From: Leucaena leucocephala
Taxonomy: Eukaryota; Streptophyta; Magnoliopsida; Fabales; Fabaceae
Assembly: GCA_037074615.1 (NCBI GenBank)
Contig: CM073535.1
Coordinates: 11,199,001 to 11,263,000, forward strand
Length of the DNA: 64,000 bases
Direction of reading: 5' to 3'
Position 1 is the stretch's first letter; each line of letters starts with the position of its first letter. Of the stretch, positions 1-11,231 are shown piece after piece. The notes below the pieces were generated by a model. The model was given only the letters and a program-made list of their open reading frames with translations. It was not told the DNA's origin and searched no databases. Made by a program: the position numbers and the translations under genes.

Positions 1-260
1 CAAAGTAAATATCCATATTTATATTTTTTTCCTTAAAGAGATATGAAAGATCTTCAATTAAAAATTTGGATTACCTCTGTACGAGTTTTCTACAATTAGT
101 TATAAATTTTTAAAGTTGGACTGTAAATCTGGAAATCACCAAATGAACAATACCTGGGAAGTAAGTTTTAAAATTTTAATTTTTAGGCTAATGTAATGCT
201 TCCGCTAATCAAATACGCTTCTGAATATGTTCTATGAGGTGATAAAAGTAGGATGTTTCA
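1..260 (+). repeat. T2 5' LTR, 3' end only
   Basis: This is the last 260 bp of a roughly 3.4-kb LTR. It ends GGATGTTTCA directly before the primer site and aligns base for base with small changes to 16146-16405. The rest lies upstream of the window, so the left target duplication cannot be seen. Confidence 0.9.
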
Positions 261-263
261 TTT

Positions 264-275
264 TAGTATCAGAGC
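264..275 (+). other. T2 primer-binding site (initiator Met tRNA)
   Basis: TAGTATCAGAGC lies three bases after the LTR end and differs at one base from TGGTATCAGAGC, the complement of the 3' end of plant initiator Met tRNA. It would prime minus-strand DNA synthesis. Confidence 0.88.
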
Positions 276-402
276 AGAAGTTTCTGGCATAATATAAGAC
301 AGTTCCTATACCCTAACTCTAAGTAGTAAATATTTTGTTATGTTTGGGTATTGGTTGGGATAGTTAGCATTGCTTATGTAAGCAAATATTGCAGAAGTAG
401 AT

Positions 403-1026
403 ATGGGATTTCATAAAGTTAAGTCAGAGCCATTAGTGAATAAGGTAATCCCCCGGCCAGTAATGATATATGAAGAAGATGTATATCCAGACTATGATCC
501 TTCTTCAGATAGTGAAGAGACTTCATATGGTAGTATAGATGATCAATCAGGGAGATCTATAGTAGAATATCCCATAAATATTTCTGTAGACTCAAACCTG
601 CAATCTAGAGGTTATGTAGAGATTTAGTCTGAAGTTGTGCATGTACCTAATGATAATGAGTCTAGTAATTATATACAGTATGTCTTTGTTAGAGTGCCCT
701 CTAATCCTAATATAAGCCCTATTCCTCTAATGAGATGACATATTACAACTAAGAAAGTTGAGTACTAGTACTGGATTATAGGTAGACTAGACACTATTCC
801 TCCTCCACCAGAGTTTGAGGATAGATTTGATGAGTAACCTACAACAGTTCTTCAATACCGTAGCAGGGATGATAAACAGATATACAATAGAGGGTATTGA
901 CCTGAATCAGATTTATACTCTAGAAGATTGGCTTGAGATGGTAGTAAGTCAGATATTGCCATATACTCCTACATGGCACATAGAGCTAAGTGAGTTTTTG
1001 GCAAATGATCCGCCAACTAATATATA
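403..1026 (+). pseudogene. Decayed acidic reading frame at the 5' end of the T2 internal region
   Basis: An ATG at 403 opens a 74-codon frame. It continues past in-frame stops at about 625, 735 and 765 in a coding-like pattern, then shifts frame near 815 and runs to a stop at about 1025. The first part is acidic and rich in Ser, Asp and Glu (YEEDVYPDYDPSSDSEETSY), and the last part looks like a short globular segment. I recognise no family, and it lacks gag zinc knuckles and pol motifs. Its position, about 130 bases after the primer site, is where gag would start, so it may be the remains of a gag-like or accessory protein. T1 elements A and B have no equivalent here. It could also be chance. 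Confidence 0.35.
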
Positions 1027-1030
1027 GGGG

Positions 1031-3406
1031 TGGCATTTCTATATGCAAAAGTATTTACAGTTCACTATTCTCTATAAAATAATGTAAAAAGAGATAAGGG
1101 GTAATGTAAATTTGTAAATAGTATAAAGTTAAGTAATTATATATATGTATGATAGTTACGATGTACCCTGAATATGTAGTGGACATGTATGTAATATATG
1201 TATAAATGTTATGGTGATATGTAATATGAGTTTTGATGTGATATAATAAAATGATAGTTGGTTGAACATCTATGTGAATATGTTCCTTATTTAATATGAT
1301 TATGATAGATAGATATGAATGAGTTTTAATTAACTCAAGCTTATCAAAGCCAAGAATAAGAGTTAGCCATATTAGAGTAAAGACTGGAAGTTCTAGAGCT
1401 ATCAAGTCATAATGAGTCAAGTCATAGGACGCGACAGGAGAAGACCTTTAGTTGTGACTGAAGAACACAGAGCTGTCAAGTCGTGACGAGTAAGTTGAGG
1501 TAGTCACAACTAAAGTTTATAGAGAGTATGAGTCACAACTAGCCAGTACTCAGGCCACGACTAGAATGCACAGAGACCTGATAACAAGAATGAAGATGCT
1601 AACCTTGCTGAAGTTTATTAGTTAGAGGTTTAGCACAGTGTGCAGGTAAGCCAAATAGTACAAAGACTAAGATACGGAAGATCAATTTAAAAAGATATTT
1701 AGAAGTAGATCCTTCGTATGATCACTAGGAGTTGATCTACATTATGAAAGACTTTGTTCAACAAGTCTTATTTGAACAAAAGAATCAAAAGTTAGAATGA
1801 GCCTTGCCTAGAAATAAGCCTAGCACATGGCTTAAGTTGAGAGACGTGATGGTTAATAGATAGAAAGTCAATATTCCCAAAATAGAGGGATCCCATCACG
1901 AAGATACAGTAATCTAACAGACCTAGGGTAGAGTACCCTAAAGAACAAAAGTAATAGTGCTAGATGATGAACCATCCATGCGACTCAATTTAGTCAGGAT
2001 CTAGAGACAGACCAAAAATGAATCACAGTACAATCCAAAGTAAACTGAGACTGATATACAGAAAGAGTTAAGAGATAGTAGAGAGATATAGAAGTTACTC
2101 TATAGAGATGGAGATTAATCTACCACCTGAGAAGTTAGTTTGCGAATTGAATTCCGTGTTACAAAAAAAGAGTTTTTCTCATGTAGTTGTAGAAGTTCAA
2201 TAGAGCGGTTGATGTATGCAAGGTTAGAAAAAGAAGTTTATGATGCCTAAAGAGAGAAAGGTAGCCACAATTTCAAAGATAAAGTGACTCCCCTATTCCC
2301 TATGTAGGAAAGAGTAATAAAGGGTTGAGTCTATACCCTAATAAGAGGGTAACATGGTAGCCTAAGTTAGATAAATAGTTACTTTAAGTTATTGAATAAA
2401 TTGTCATATCCTGACCAGATAATGTGATAGATAGTCTGATAGATAATATGACAGAGGAAAGAATGCTTGAAAGTTTACCTAGTTAATTGTTTAATTGCAA
2501 TGTGCTTATAAGGGATGGTTGAGCAAATTATGTGATACGGCTTATGTTGCCATAAGTTATGATGAACAACTGCATCTCCTTACAGTCATTAAATGATGAC
2601 ATGCATGTTAAAGAATGCTTAAATGATTGCATCTCCTTGCATATTATGCATTTTAGAGTATGATATGATGAATGAACACTCTCTTTTTGCATTTCATGTA
2701 GGGTAGAGAGATATGATAAGAAAGTTTTGAAAAAAAATTTATTGCTCTATGCCATATGACATGCAATTAAATAATTCAACTTGGTACAGATAAAGCAATA
2801 GAAAAGTGATAAACGGTATAGTTAGCTAGTTAATTCCCAAAGAATAGAATGGGAATTTATGACCAGACAATGATAGTTAGTTAGACAAAGAATGATATTA
2901 AACATGAATGCTATTGGCAAATTTATAGCATATGATTATGGTACTTAGGACATGTCCCTTCAGTAGGGATGAGATACATGAATGATGTACCATGAACATG
3001 AAATAAAATGAGAAGCATTTATAAAAGATGATGCAGCTCTAAGAAGGAGCAATGTATATATAATAAAATTTAACATTCTTGCAATAGAGTTAGATTGCTC
3101 TTACAATAGAGTCATATTGCTCTTCAGATAAAGCCAAGAGAATGGACAATACAGCTCATGTAGAGTAATGTCCACCAGATGAGATGTACAGATTATGACA
3201 GATATGTGCAAGGTAGAGGTTGTGTAGCTTTATGCAATGCTAGATGTAGTAAAATTATGAAAGATAAGAATGATATGTGAAATTCCTAAGTCATATAGGA
3301 AATGAGTAAAGTCTTAATAGACAATATTGGCTTCTGTGATCATTTTTGGAGAATTATCTGTTGAGTTAACAACTAAGTGGAAGTGGCTAACCTTGTAACT
3401 TAGTCC
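1031..3406 (+). other. T2 internal non-coding region, 5' half
   Basis: No usable reading frame is present on the element strand. Bases 1430-1600 hold the GTCGCGAC-type motif units described separately. Bases 1680-1760, 2240-2420 and 2880-3406 match, in opposite orientation, stretches of elements A and B, which makes this a shared conserved non-coding backbone. The final bases, ending in ATTGG, are the target duplication of element X. Confidence 0.7.
1430..1600 (+). repeat. GTCGCGAC-type dyad motifs in T2
   Basis: Decayed copies of an 8-bp self-complementary motif (GTCGTGAC, GTCACAAC, GTTGTGAC, GCCACGAC) occur about 13-20 bases apart and are followed by CACAGAG. The same motif grammar occurs in the untranslated regions of Athila-type elements X and Y. 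Confidence 0.7.
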
Positions 3407-3411
3407 ATTGG

Positions 3412-4314
3412 TGATGACTATCATTTGAATTATCAAACAAAACTAAGCTAACCAATAGTAAGTGGAGGCTAACCTAGGTCGATTCACAAGGAGCCTAAAT
3501 GGATGTGGAAGTTCCAAATTAACAAGTTAAAGAGATGGTGTTTGAGGAGTTTTAATCTAGCTGTTGAAAGTAAATTCTATGATATTGTTTATGTTTTTAG
3601 TGTTTATGATGATGAGATGAATGAAGTCATGGTGAAAATGATAGAAGAAGATGAAGATGAACTATAGAATTTTCCTTTTCTATTGACTAGAACAGAAGAA
3701 AATGCAAAATAGAAAATAGAGAGGGAAATGGAAATGAAAGCAAATGGCATGAATGGAATGGAATGGATGTGGAATGATGAATGATGCAGAATGTGTATAA
3801 GCTGGAATATGGCAAAACCAGACCCCCTGATATGGAATGGTGTGTGTGGAAGGATGTGAAGGGTAGCTGAAATGGGGTGAATGATGTGTGGAGGGCATGA
3901 ACTGCTGCTGGAATGTGTGATTCTGCTGTGTGTGCATGAACAGTGCCATATATGTGGGTGAACAGTGCCAAATGCGTGTGAATAGTTCTGTGTGCGTGAA
4001 CAATGCTTCTCCATGTGCCACCATATGCATGATCTCCCACTTGCAATCTATTCCTCAATTCCTAGATCTAGCCCATATGCTATCACATGTCATCAACTCG
4101 TTTAGTTCAGCTGTCATTCTCCCTTAATGCATTGGTCTATGATAGAAAATTAGAATAAACAAATTATTTGTTCACTTCAAGCACTAAATTTATATCAATT
4201 AATTCTCAATATTATTTTATTTAATAACTGCTCAATATATTGATAAATGGAGATAATATCAATAATAAATTCACTTTAAACACACTGCAAATTACTACAA
4301 ATATGAGTTTATCA
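3412..4314 (-). repeat. X 3' LTR (internally deleted, 903 bp)
   Basis: The termini are TGATGACTATCA and GAGTTTATCA, matching the inverted TGATAA/TTATCA ends of this LTR family. Compared with the 5' LTR it lacks about 490 bp, which corresponds to roughly 9856-10345. Bases 3928-4020 hold tandem GTGAACAGTGCC-type units. Confidence 0.9.
3928..4020 (+). repeat. Short tandem GTGAACAGTGCC units in the X 3' LTR
   Basis: About four imperfect units of 20-27 bp share GTG-GTGAACAGTGCC. A matching array lies in the other X LTR at 10660-10750. LTRs of element Y carry only one or two units (31370-31390 and 56268-56305), so the copy number varies. Confidence 0.75.
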
Positions 4315-4330
4315 ATTCTCCCACACTTAG
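4315..4330 (-). other. X polypurine tract
   Basis: On the minus strand this reads as GTGTGGGAGAAT directly before the LTR start, the expected plus-strand DNA primer. The equivalent in element Y is at 31723-31737. Confidence 0.75.
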
Positions 4331-6121
4331 CTTTTGTACTCCGAGGAAAATTATGGATTAAAATTGAAATTCAAACACACATGTTCAACATATTTGGCAA
4401 AACATATTCAGCATGAGAACTTGCAATCATCAATCTTTTCCCTTCAATTGGCAGCAATCCAAACTAATCTCATATCAATCAAAGAATCCAAATCATGCAA
4501 TGAAATCATAGTAAGCAACTAAGTTGAGATTTCCTCACAAGGCGTAGTATTTCACTCATTCTCTTATCAAGGTAATTTCACTCAACCATCTAGCTTAGGC
4601 TTCCCATAGGCTTGTAACCATCCTACATCTCCACCACTAACTGCTCCAAGGATCGTTAATCAAAGGGTTTTTATTAGGTTGTAATGTTTGAAACACTAAG
4701 TGATAAAATGGAAATAGATGTCAACGATTAATGAAATACTGCACATGATCTGACTTCTTCAAGTTATTTTAACACTTTTTTTTCATAATTTGAATTCACA
4801 ACTACAGAAAGTATCCAAGTCACTAAATATTCCCTTTCAACGATTAATGAAAGTATCCAACACTTTTTTTCATATGGCACGTGATCCCTTCTTTCTTTCT
4901 TTCTTTTCTCTTTTCTTTACTTTTCATTTTGCTTTTCTCTTTTTGTCACTATTGAACTAGATAGTACATATATTAAAATTTAGATATCCAACAAGTGGTG
5001 CAATTTATCAGTTATTTCACAGTTAATACTAACTACAATAGCAAAAATCCTGTACAACATTCGTTAACCAAGGATGAAATTTTTAAAAGAAAGTGAAGGT
5101 CTTAAAGGGGTTAAGCAAGGGATTTAGTTTTTTCATGTGGTTACTGTTTGGGCAAAAGGGTTTTGAAAGAAATGCCCCTATCATATTCACAATTCCAAGA
5201 AGCTAATGTGATTTTGAATTAAGGATTGAGACAAGTTTTGCAAAGTTACCAAACTAGATGGTGTCACACAATATAAATGAGTATCTGTTAGAGGCTCAAT
5301 GATCCTTCCATCTGGCTTACTCACCCTAATCAACTCACAATGACAAGATTGCATGAAAATCAAACAAAATATATGAGATCAATCATTCATGCTGTACAAT
5401 TTCCAGTAATCAATCAATGAAAACAAGCAACTCATACATTCATCATGCTTGCCAATGTTCAAAAGTATGAGTTCAAAATTTACTTTTAAATCCATGATAG
5501 TAAGTTCCGTTTGACCAAGCAACAATCAGATGAAACAAGAGAATTTTACTGCTGAAATTCATGTCTATTCGCGACAAAAAGGTCTTCAGGTCATGACTAT
5601 TTTACACATAGAAGAAATGTTTAGAAAACAAGGAATATTGGTCGCAACTAACATACACCTTAGTCACAACGAATGATCACAGAGAGTAATCCTGACAAAC
5701 ACACAAAGACAGGTAATCATCATAAAGTAAAAATTACTGGTCGCGACAAACATATTCATTGGTTGTGACTATTTTTCACAGAGAAGAAACTTGACATTTT
5801 TGCACAGTTTAGTCGCGACAATTACATCTCAAGGTCACGACTAGAATACAGAATCATAGTAATTATCTTATTTTACTTACCAATTTCACAAATTATTGCC
5901 CTACACTTAATTTCTACATTGTTCTCAATGTGAAGAAGTAGAGAAACACATCCAAAGGCTGAAGTAATGAAGAGGACAAAGTTGAATTAGAATCCAAGAT
6001 AAACTTATTAATTTTTATCTACCCTTATTGACTTGGTCTCCTCCCCCACAATTTATAGCTCAAGTATAATGTAAACTAGACTATTGTAAGTGGGGAAACA
6101 AGGAAAGAAACAACCTAAGTA
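4331..6121 (-). other. X 3' untranslated region
   Basis: This non-coding stretch lies between the end of pol and the polypurine tract and is closely related to the Y sequence at 31738-33190. It has a TTTC-rich run near 4885-4945. No env-like frame is visible. The motif units at 5560-5845 are listed separately. Confidence 0.7.
5560..5845 (-). repeat. Four paired GTCGCGAC units in the X 3' UTR
   Basis: Four units lie near 5569-5600, 5640-5671, 5739-5770 and 5811-5842. Each has two copies of GTCGCGAC or a C-to-T decayed form about 14 bases apart, and most are followed by CACAG. Because the motif is self-complementary, each pair can fold as a hairpin. Element Y has the same number of units in the same place. 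Confidence 0.8.
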
Positions 6122-6331
6122 TCATGGGGGCTTGAAGTTCTCCTTGTACAGCTTGAATACTTGGCCAATAAGCTGGGATGCTATACTATCTACTTCATCT
6201 TGTCTTGTCGTTATAGCCTTTATCCATCTTAAAAGATAATCCACACCTTGTAGAATATATGCATATCCAAAAGATAGTGGGAATGGTATTGATGATATAA
6301 CTGCTGCATTATCAATCTTTGTCCTTGCCAA
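6122..6331 (-). pseudogene. X integrase remnant: core start fused to the pol C-terminus
   Basis: This 69-codon frame begins near the integrase core (PLSFGYAYIL and VDYLLRW, matching PLSFGYTYIL and VDYLSRW in Y). It then jumps directly to the pol C-terminal end KLYKENFKPP, which matches KLYKENFKPL in Y at 35452. The catalytic DDE region between them is missing. A deletion joined the two regions at a short similarity around an Asp-Glu pair. It is not functional. Confidence 0.8.
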
Positions 6332-6367
6332 GTAATTCTGTTGATGTTAGACCATATCTTTTAATTG

Positions 6368-6550
6368 TTATAGTCTTAAAATGTCTAAAAATTCTAATCT
6401 GCAGCTCTCATGAACAGGGTTAGAATGCAGTATATAATTATTGAATTGAAAATCCCCAAGCTCAGAGGTTCCAATTCTTTCTCTCTCAAAGTATGCTGCA
6501 TAAACCTTGTCCTGCAACTCTGTTAAATCTGCTACAAACCTTCCTGGATA
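6368..6550 (-). pseudogene. Unidentified open frame inside the X pol deletion
   Basis: About 61 codons without a stop and without a start lie between the integrase remnant and the protease-region remnant. The frame reads like a real protein, with aromatic and charged residues (for example DKVYAAYFERERIG). I do not recognise it as gypsy pol and find no equivalent in Y. It may be a filler fragment captured during the deletion, or decayed pol that I cannot place. Confidence 0.35.
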
Positions 6551-6763
6551 TTGTTAATCACTTGAAACAGTGAGGTTAGCTCCAATAGAGAAAATATTCG
6601 ATGAAGATGAAGAAAAATACCCATAGTGGTAAGCCAGCCATCAATTTTAGACTTAATGCATAACACATCACCCTTAGATGAAGAAAAAGTAGAGAAATCA
6701 GTTGAGGAGTTAAAAATGGAAAATTCTTTAACTTCATCATCATTTTTAAGCTCATGAATATTA

Positions 6764-7453
6764 TCACTCATTTTCAAGTGATGCACCAATCATGTTAAGT
6801 CCTAAGAGAGAATGATCCAGATATGGGTGTCTATACATACCAAACTGAATTATGTGCCCACCAAATTCCATTTTAATAATTTCATCTTTCATGCAAATCA
6901 TGGTATTAGCTGTCTTCAAGAATGGCCTTCCTAGAATAAGAATATTATCACCAAGAGATTTATTTGACATATCCAAAAGATAAAAGTCTATAGGAAAAAC
7001 AAGTTCCTTAACTTGAACTAAAAATGTCTTCTAAAATTCCCTTAGGATTTATAATTCTCTTATCAGCCAATTGAGCTAACACACTAGTTGGTTTGATCAG
7101 ATTTACTCCTAAGGCATGATAAATGGAACTTGGCATAACATTGACACATCACTTAAATCTAGCAATGCTTTAGGAATAGTTATCTTGCCAATTGTACAAG
7201 GAATATAAAATGCACATGGATCTTTACACTTCACTAGAAGTTGAGAGTTGAAGAGTGCAGAAGCTTTAGGTCCAACTTGCACCAGTTCATTAGGTTCATG
7301 TCTTTCCTTGTATGTGCAAATGTCCTTCAAACATTTTGCATAATTTGATACTCTTTGAATTCTTTCCAGCATAGGCACATTCACTTTAATCTTGTTGAAA
7401 GAATTAAGCACTTCCTTGTTCTGTTCCTCTAAGGCCTTCCCCTTGCTACTCAT
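6764..7453 (-). pseudogene. X protease region, decayed
   Basis: Two frames cover the retropepsin region of Athila-type pol. The upstream one (7109-7453) has the NVPMLERIQRVSNYAKCLKD stretch typical of the start of this domain and the site ALLDLSDVSM, where Y has LDLGVAINMMP. The active-site Gly and following residues are altered. The downstream one (6764-6976) has ILGRPFLKTANTMI, the conserved ILGRPFL block after the active site. Stops and a frameshift separate them. Y has the same order at 49924-50708. Confidence 0.8.
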
Positions 7454-7632
7454 GAATTCCCTTAGAATAGTAGTTCCTTCAAATGCACCTTTTTCTCTGC
7501 TACACTAGAGGTTGTTTCTTGCTGCTTGAGCTCTAAATTGACTACTGGTTGTGTTTCTTCAGTTATGTCTACTCTAAGATTCCTTAAATCAGAATCCACA
7601 GCTTTAGGTAGCACAGTTTTATTTCTATTTAG

Positions 7633-9423
7633 CTATCCACAACCTTCTGAATTTGGGGCAGAATTGATTTGACTTTTTGTAAGCTTTTCCTTTCCCAGTG
7701 GTTGTGCTTCTTTTGTATTTTCAGACTTCTCAATGCTCCCATTAGAATTAGTGTCTACCTCACATTCCTTTTTATTGTTAACATCTGTAGCTTGTTCCCT
7801 AACTTGTTCTTCAACTATCAAACTTATAACATTCACATATTTGGGGTTAACAACTGTATTTGAAGGTATATCTCCACTGATTCTTGCCTAAACATCATTA
7901 ATTGAATTGGCTAGCTGTGATACATAGCAATCCATGTTTGTAGCTTTTATTTCCTACTATTCCATCTTATTATCCAAGGCAGCAAACCTGGACTCTATCA
8001 TTGCTTGATTGTTCTCCACAATAGATCTCAAGTCCTTGAAGTTAAAGCAGAAGTTTGTGTTGATGGAGTTTATATTTGAATTCATCATATTAATGCTCTT
8101 CATTATCTCATATATTCCATCATCCTTTGCAGTAGAGGGTACTTCTATAGCTATAGAAGATTCAGCCACTTGTCTATCATTGTTGAATTTATTCTACCCA
8201 AAATTCTTGTCTCTACCTCCATCCCTCCATCTAAAATTAGGATAATCTCTCCATCCTTTATTATATGTGTTAGAGTATGGATTCCTTTATGGATACTGAT
8301 TTTGTTTGCCTTGATAGATAGCTAATACATCTTCAGTGTGTAGGACAATTGATAGTGGTGTGCATAGGAGAATAGCAAAGTTGACAACTAGGAGTAACAA
8401 GAGCTTGAAAGTATAGGCTTCGAATATGTGAATTGCCCAATTGAGTAGCTAGGTTATTGATATGAGCATTCATGGAAGCAACTTGAGAAGATAAACAATT
8501 ATAATCTTTAGATGGCCATTGCTTGCTATTTTCTCAATCAGGTTCCATGCTTCATCTGGAGTTAAATCATCAATGGAGCCTCCAACAGCTATATCCAAAT
8601 TCTTTCTACATGCATAACTCAATCCTAAGTGGAAATATTGCACCAAATACTCAGTTAGAATATGGTAGTATGGACATCTAGCTAGTAGCTCTTGAAATCT
8701 TCCCCAAAACTCATGGAAAGATTCTTGATCATACTGTTTTCTAGCAAAAATCTCCTTCCTTAATGTAGCTATCTTTGAAGTACAGAAGTATTTCTTTAGA
8801 AAAGTAGTCCTCAAGTTGTTCCAGGAATCCAATGCTTAAGGTGTATGATATGGCAGCATATAAAACCATTCCTTTGCCTTTTCTTCGAGTGTAAAGTGAA
8901 ATACTTGTCTTTGCACAGCATCCATGTCAGCACCTACAGGTTTTATGGATGAGCAAACCCACTGCATAGTTTTCAAGTGCTTTAAAGGATCTTCCCCTAC
9001 TAATCCATAAAATTTTGGTAAGTTACTTAACAAAGGACCTTTTAACTCAAAATTAACATCCAAAGCAGGACAAGTGCGAAAAGGATCAAAGTCTACATGA
9101 GAAGAAGTCAATTCTCTTATGCTCCTACGTGCTCTTGTATTGTTCATGTTATTCTCTCCATGCTACTCATTTTGAATATTCTGGTTATGAGTATGAGTAT
9201 TAGCTTCATTAACATGCTTCATGACAAAATGATTATATAATAGAGCACCAGATACATAGTCAATTTCAGTAATAGAGTCACTAGAAGAACTAGGCTTAAC
9301 AAAAGATACAACACTAGCTTGATTTAAGATCTTAGCCTTCTTGATTTGCCTAAGTGGTATATTGATTTCTCTATCCCAAGGAAAGAATTCAGAGCTTCTG
9401 TTCATGCAAATCATGCTCAACAA
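7633..9423 (-). pseudogene. X gag, Athila-type, several stops and shifts
   Basis: The coding direction is from 9423 down. The N-terminal part (9163-9423) begins MLSMICMNRSSEFF. The retrotransposon gag domain (8470-9147) holds LPKFYGLVGEDPLKHLKTM, a WNNLRTTFLKKYF stretch and SFHEFWGRFQELL, all typical of Athila-type gag. The C-terminal part (7633-8169) is the linker region with SIAIEVPSTAKDDG and related sequence. Stops at about 9150, 8834 and elsewhere break the frame. X keeps the central gag block that Y has lost, which makes it the better guide to the complete domain. Gag would form the particle and bind RNA. Confidence 0.85.
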
Positions 9424-9479
9424 TGATGTAGAATATCAAATATGTCACAAATGCAGCAATTCCAGGAATTCAGATCAAA

Positions 9480-9665
9480 TAATCGCAGTTTAAAATAGTC
9501 AGGTCACAACTAAAAGGTCACTAGGTCATGACTAATAAGCACAGAGAATAAAAATTGTGAAAAAAATGAGATCAATCATAGTGAGGAAAAATTCTGAATC
9601 AGGAATTTTGGTCGCTACCAAATATCACTTTAGTTGCGACTAAAAATCATAGACATTAAATTAAC
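9480..9665 (-). repeat. X 5' leader with two paired GTCGCGAC units
   Basis: Units near 9503-9535 and 9609-9641 follow the same paired pattern as those in the 3' UTR, each ending near CACAG or CATAG. The junction with the 5' LTR is abnormal: no primer-binding site is present and the LTR lacks its last ~37 bases. Confidence 0.75.
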
Positions 9666-11056
9666 CAATAGTAAGTAGAGGCTAACCCAAGTCGATTCAC
9701 AAGGAGTCTAAATGGATGTAGAAGTTCCTAATTAATCTAATGAGCCACAAATTAACAAGTTAAAGAGATGGTGTTTGATGAGTTTCAATCTAGCTACTGA
9801 AAGTAAATTCTATGTTATTGTTTATGTTTTTAGTGTTTATGATGATGAGATGAATGAATGACAAGCGAGTTCCCATGGAGATTACCTTACATTCATTATC
9901 CACATAATATTAGGATTAGATAAGTTGAATTAGAATTTGTTAGCTAACAACTCGCTAGCTAAATCTCAATCAAAGCTATAACTCACAGACGTTAAAAGAG
10001 ATTAAGAATCATTCAACTCAGAGATAGTAAAATATGAATTAAACAGAAACACTTCAATTAATCACAACTATGTTCAACTAGATTAAAGATTCAAATCAAT
10101 CAAAGGATAGTTATACAAAAATAAGAAATTCAACTCAGTTCCCTACTTCGTGGTCTACTACTCTAATTGCATCATTAATTACAGAATTAACTATATCAAC
10201 TTGATACAATTAACTCTGAATTAAAGATACAATAAGCTCCCTGTTCAACTCAAGGATTATGATTCAACATCATCTCTAAGAGAGCACATCAGCTTAGCTT
10301 TGCATTGCTATCTGAACTTCAGCAGCAATAGAAAACACAGTAGCCGTCATGGTGAAAATGATAGAAGAAGATGAAGATGAACCGCAGAACTTTCCTCTGG
10401 TTCTATTTACTAGAACAGAGAAAAGTGCTTAATAGAAAATGGAGAGAGAAATGAAAATGAAAGGCAAATGGCATGAATGGAATGGATATGGAGTGATGAA
10501 TGATGCAGAATATGTGTGAGATAAAATATGGCAGAAGCAGACCCCCTGATATGGAATAGTGTGGATGTATATATAGGTGTAGAAGGATGTGAAGGGTAGC
10601 TGAAATGGTGTGAATGATGTGTAGAGTGCATAAACTGTTGTTGGAATGTGTGATTCTATTTTGTGTGCGTGAACAGTACCAGATATGTGGGTGAACAGTG
10701 CCATATGCGTGTGAACAGTGTTATGTGCATGAACAGTGCTTCTCCATATGCCAGCATATGCATGATCTCCTACTTTCAATCTGTTCCTCAATTCTTGGAT
10801 CTAGTCCATGTGCTGTCACATGTAATCAACTCCTTTATTCTAACTATCATTCTCCCTTAATGCATTGGTCTGTGATAGAAAATTCGAATAAAAGGAGTAT
10901 TTGTTCACTTCAAGCACTAAATTTATATCAATTAATTCTCAACTATTCTGAATATTATTTTATTTAATAATTGCTTAATATATTGATAAATGGGGATAAT
11001 ATCAATAATAAACTCACTTTAAACACACTACAAATCACACGAATATGATTTTATCA
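9666..11056 (-). repeat. X 5' LTR (1391 bp, inner end lost)
   Basis: Homologous to 3412-4314 and to Y LTRs 30230-31722 and 55281-56613. The outer end is GATTTTATCA. The inner end begins at AACCAATAG, without the terminal ~37 bases seen at 3412. A TATA-like CTATATATA on the minus strand (10567-10575) fits an LTR promoter. Confidence 0.88.
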
Positions 11057-11100
11057 CTTGGTTTAGGTCTTCTAGAGATAAAAATACCATAGAACTAAAT

Positions 11101-11231
11101 CATAGCAGATTTTGGAGGATTGCAGTTAGATCCTAACATGGCTCATAGAGAATAGAATTCTAAGATTACAGTTAGTTTCAGAAGGGGTTAACGGTTTATC
11201 ATAGTAGATCCTGAGGGTCACAATAGACCTA
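11101..11231 (+). repeat. Clustered GCAGTTAGATCCTG-type repeats (T2)
   Basis: About five decayed ~20-nt units share CAGT-AGATCCT, for example ATTGCAGTTAGATCCTAA and ATCATAGTAGATCCTGAG. They are clearer in A (20731-20867) and B (41723-41860). Confidence 0.65.

Larger units (their letters stand above)
3412..11056 (-). mobile_element. X: deleted Athila-type Ty3/gypsy element nested in T2
   Basis: The 3' LTR is at 3412-4314 and the 5' LTR at 9666-11056, with gag and pieces of protease and integrase between them on the minus strand. The flanks ATTGG (3407-3411) and CTTGG (11057-11061) are a target duplication with one change. Joining the flanks restores a sequence that runs uninterrupted in elements A and B, for example near 20896-20910 in reverse complement, so the empty site is confirmed. 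RT, RNase H, most of integrase and the primer site are gone, so X is dead. Confidence 0.9.

Noticed and set aside
1055..1420. 121-codon minus-strand frame rich in Ile, Thr, His and Tyr
   Set aside because: It reflects low-complexity AT-rich DNA and is opposite to the T2 transcript. No motif is present.
3604..4058. Overlapping His-rich frames in the X LTR (also 10410-10791 and 31006-31326)
   Set aside because: Three overlapping frames of low complexity result from GTGAACAGTG repeats. They are not credible proteins.
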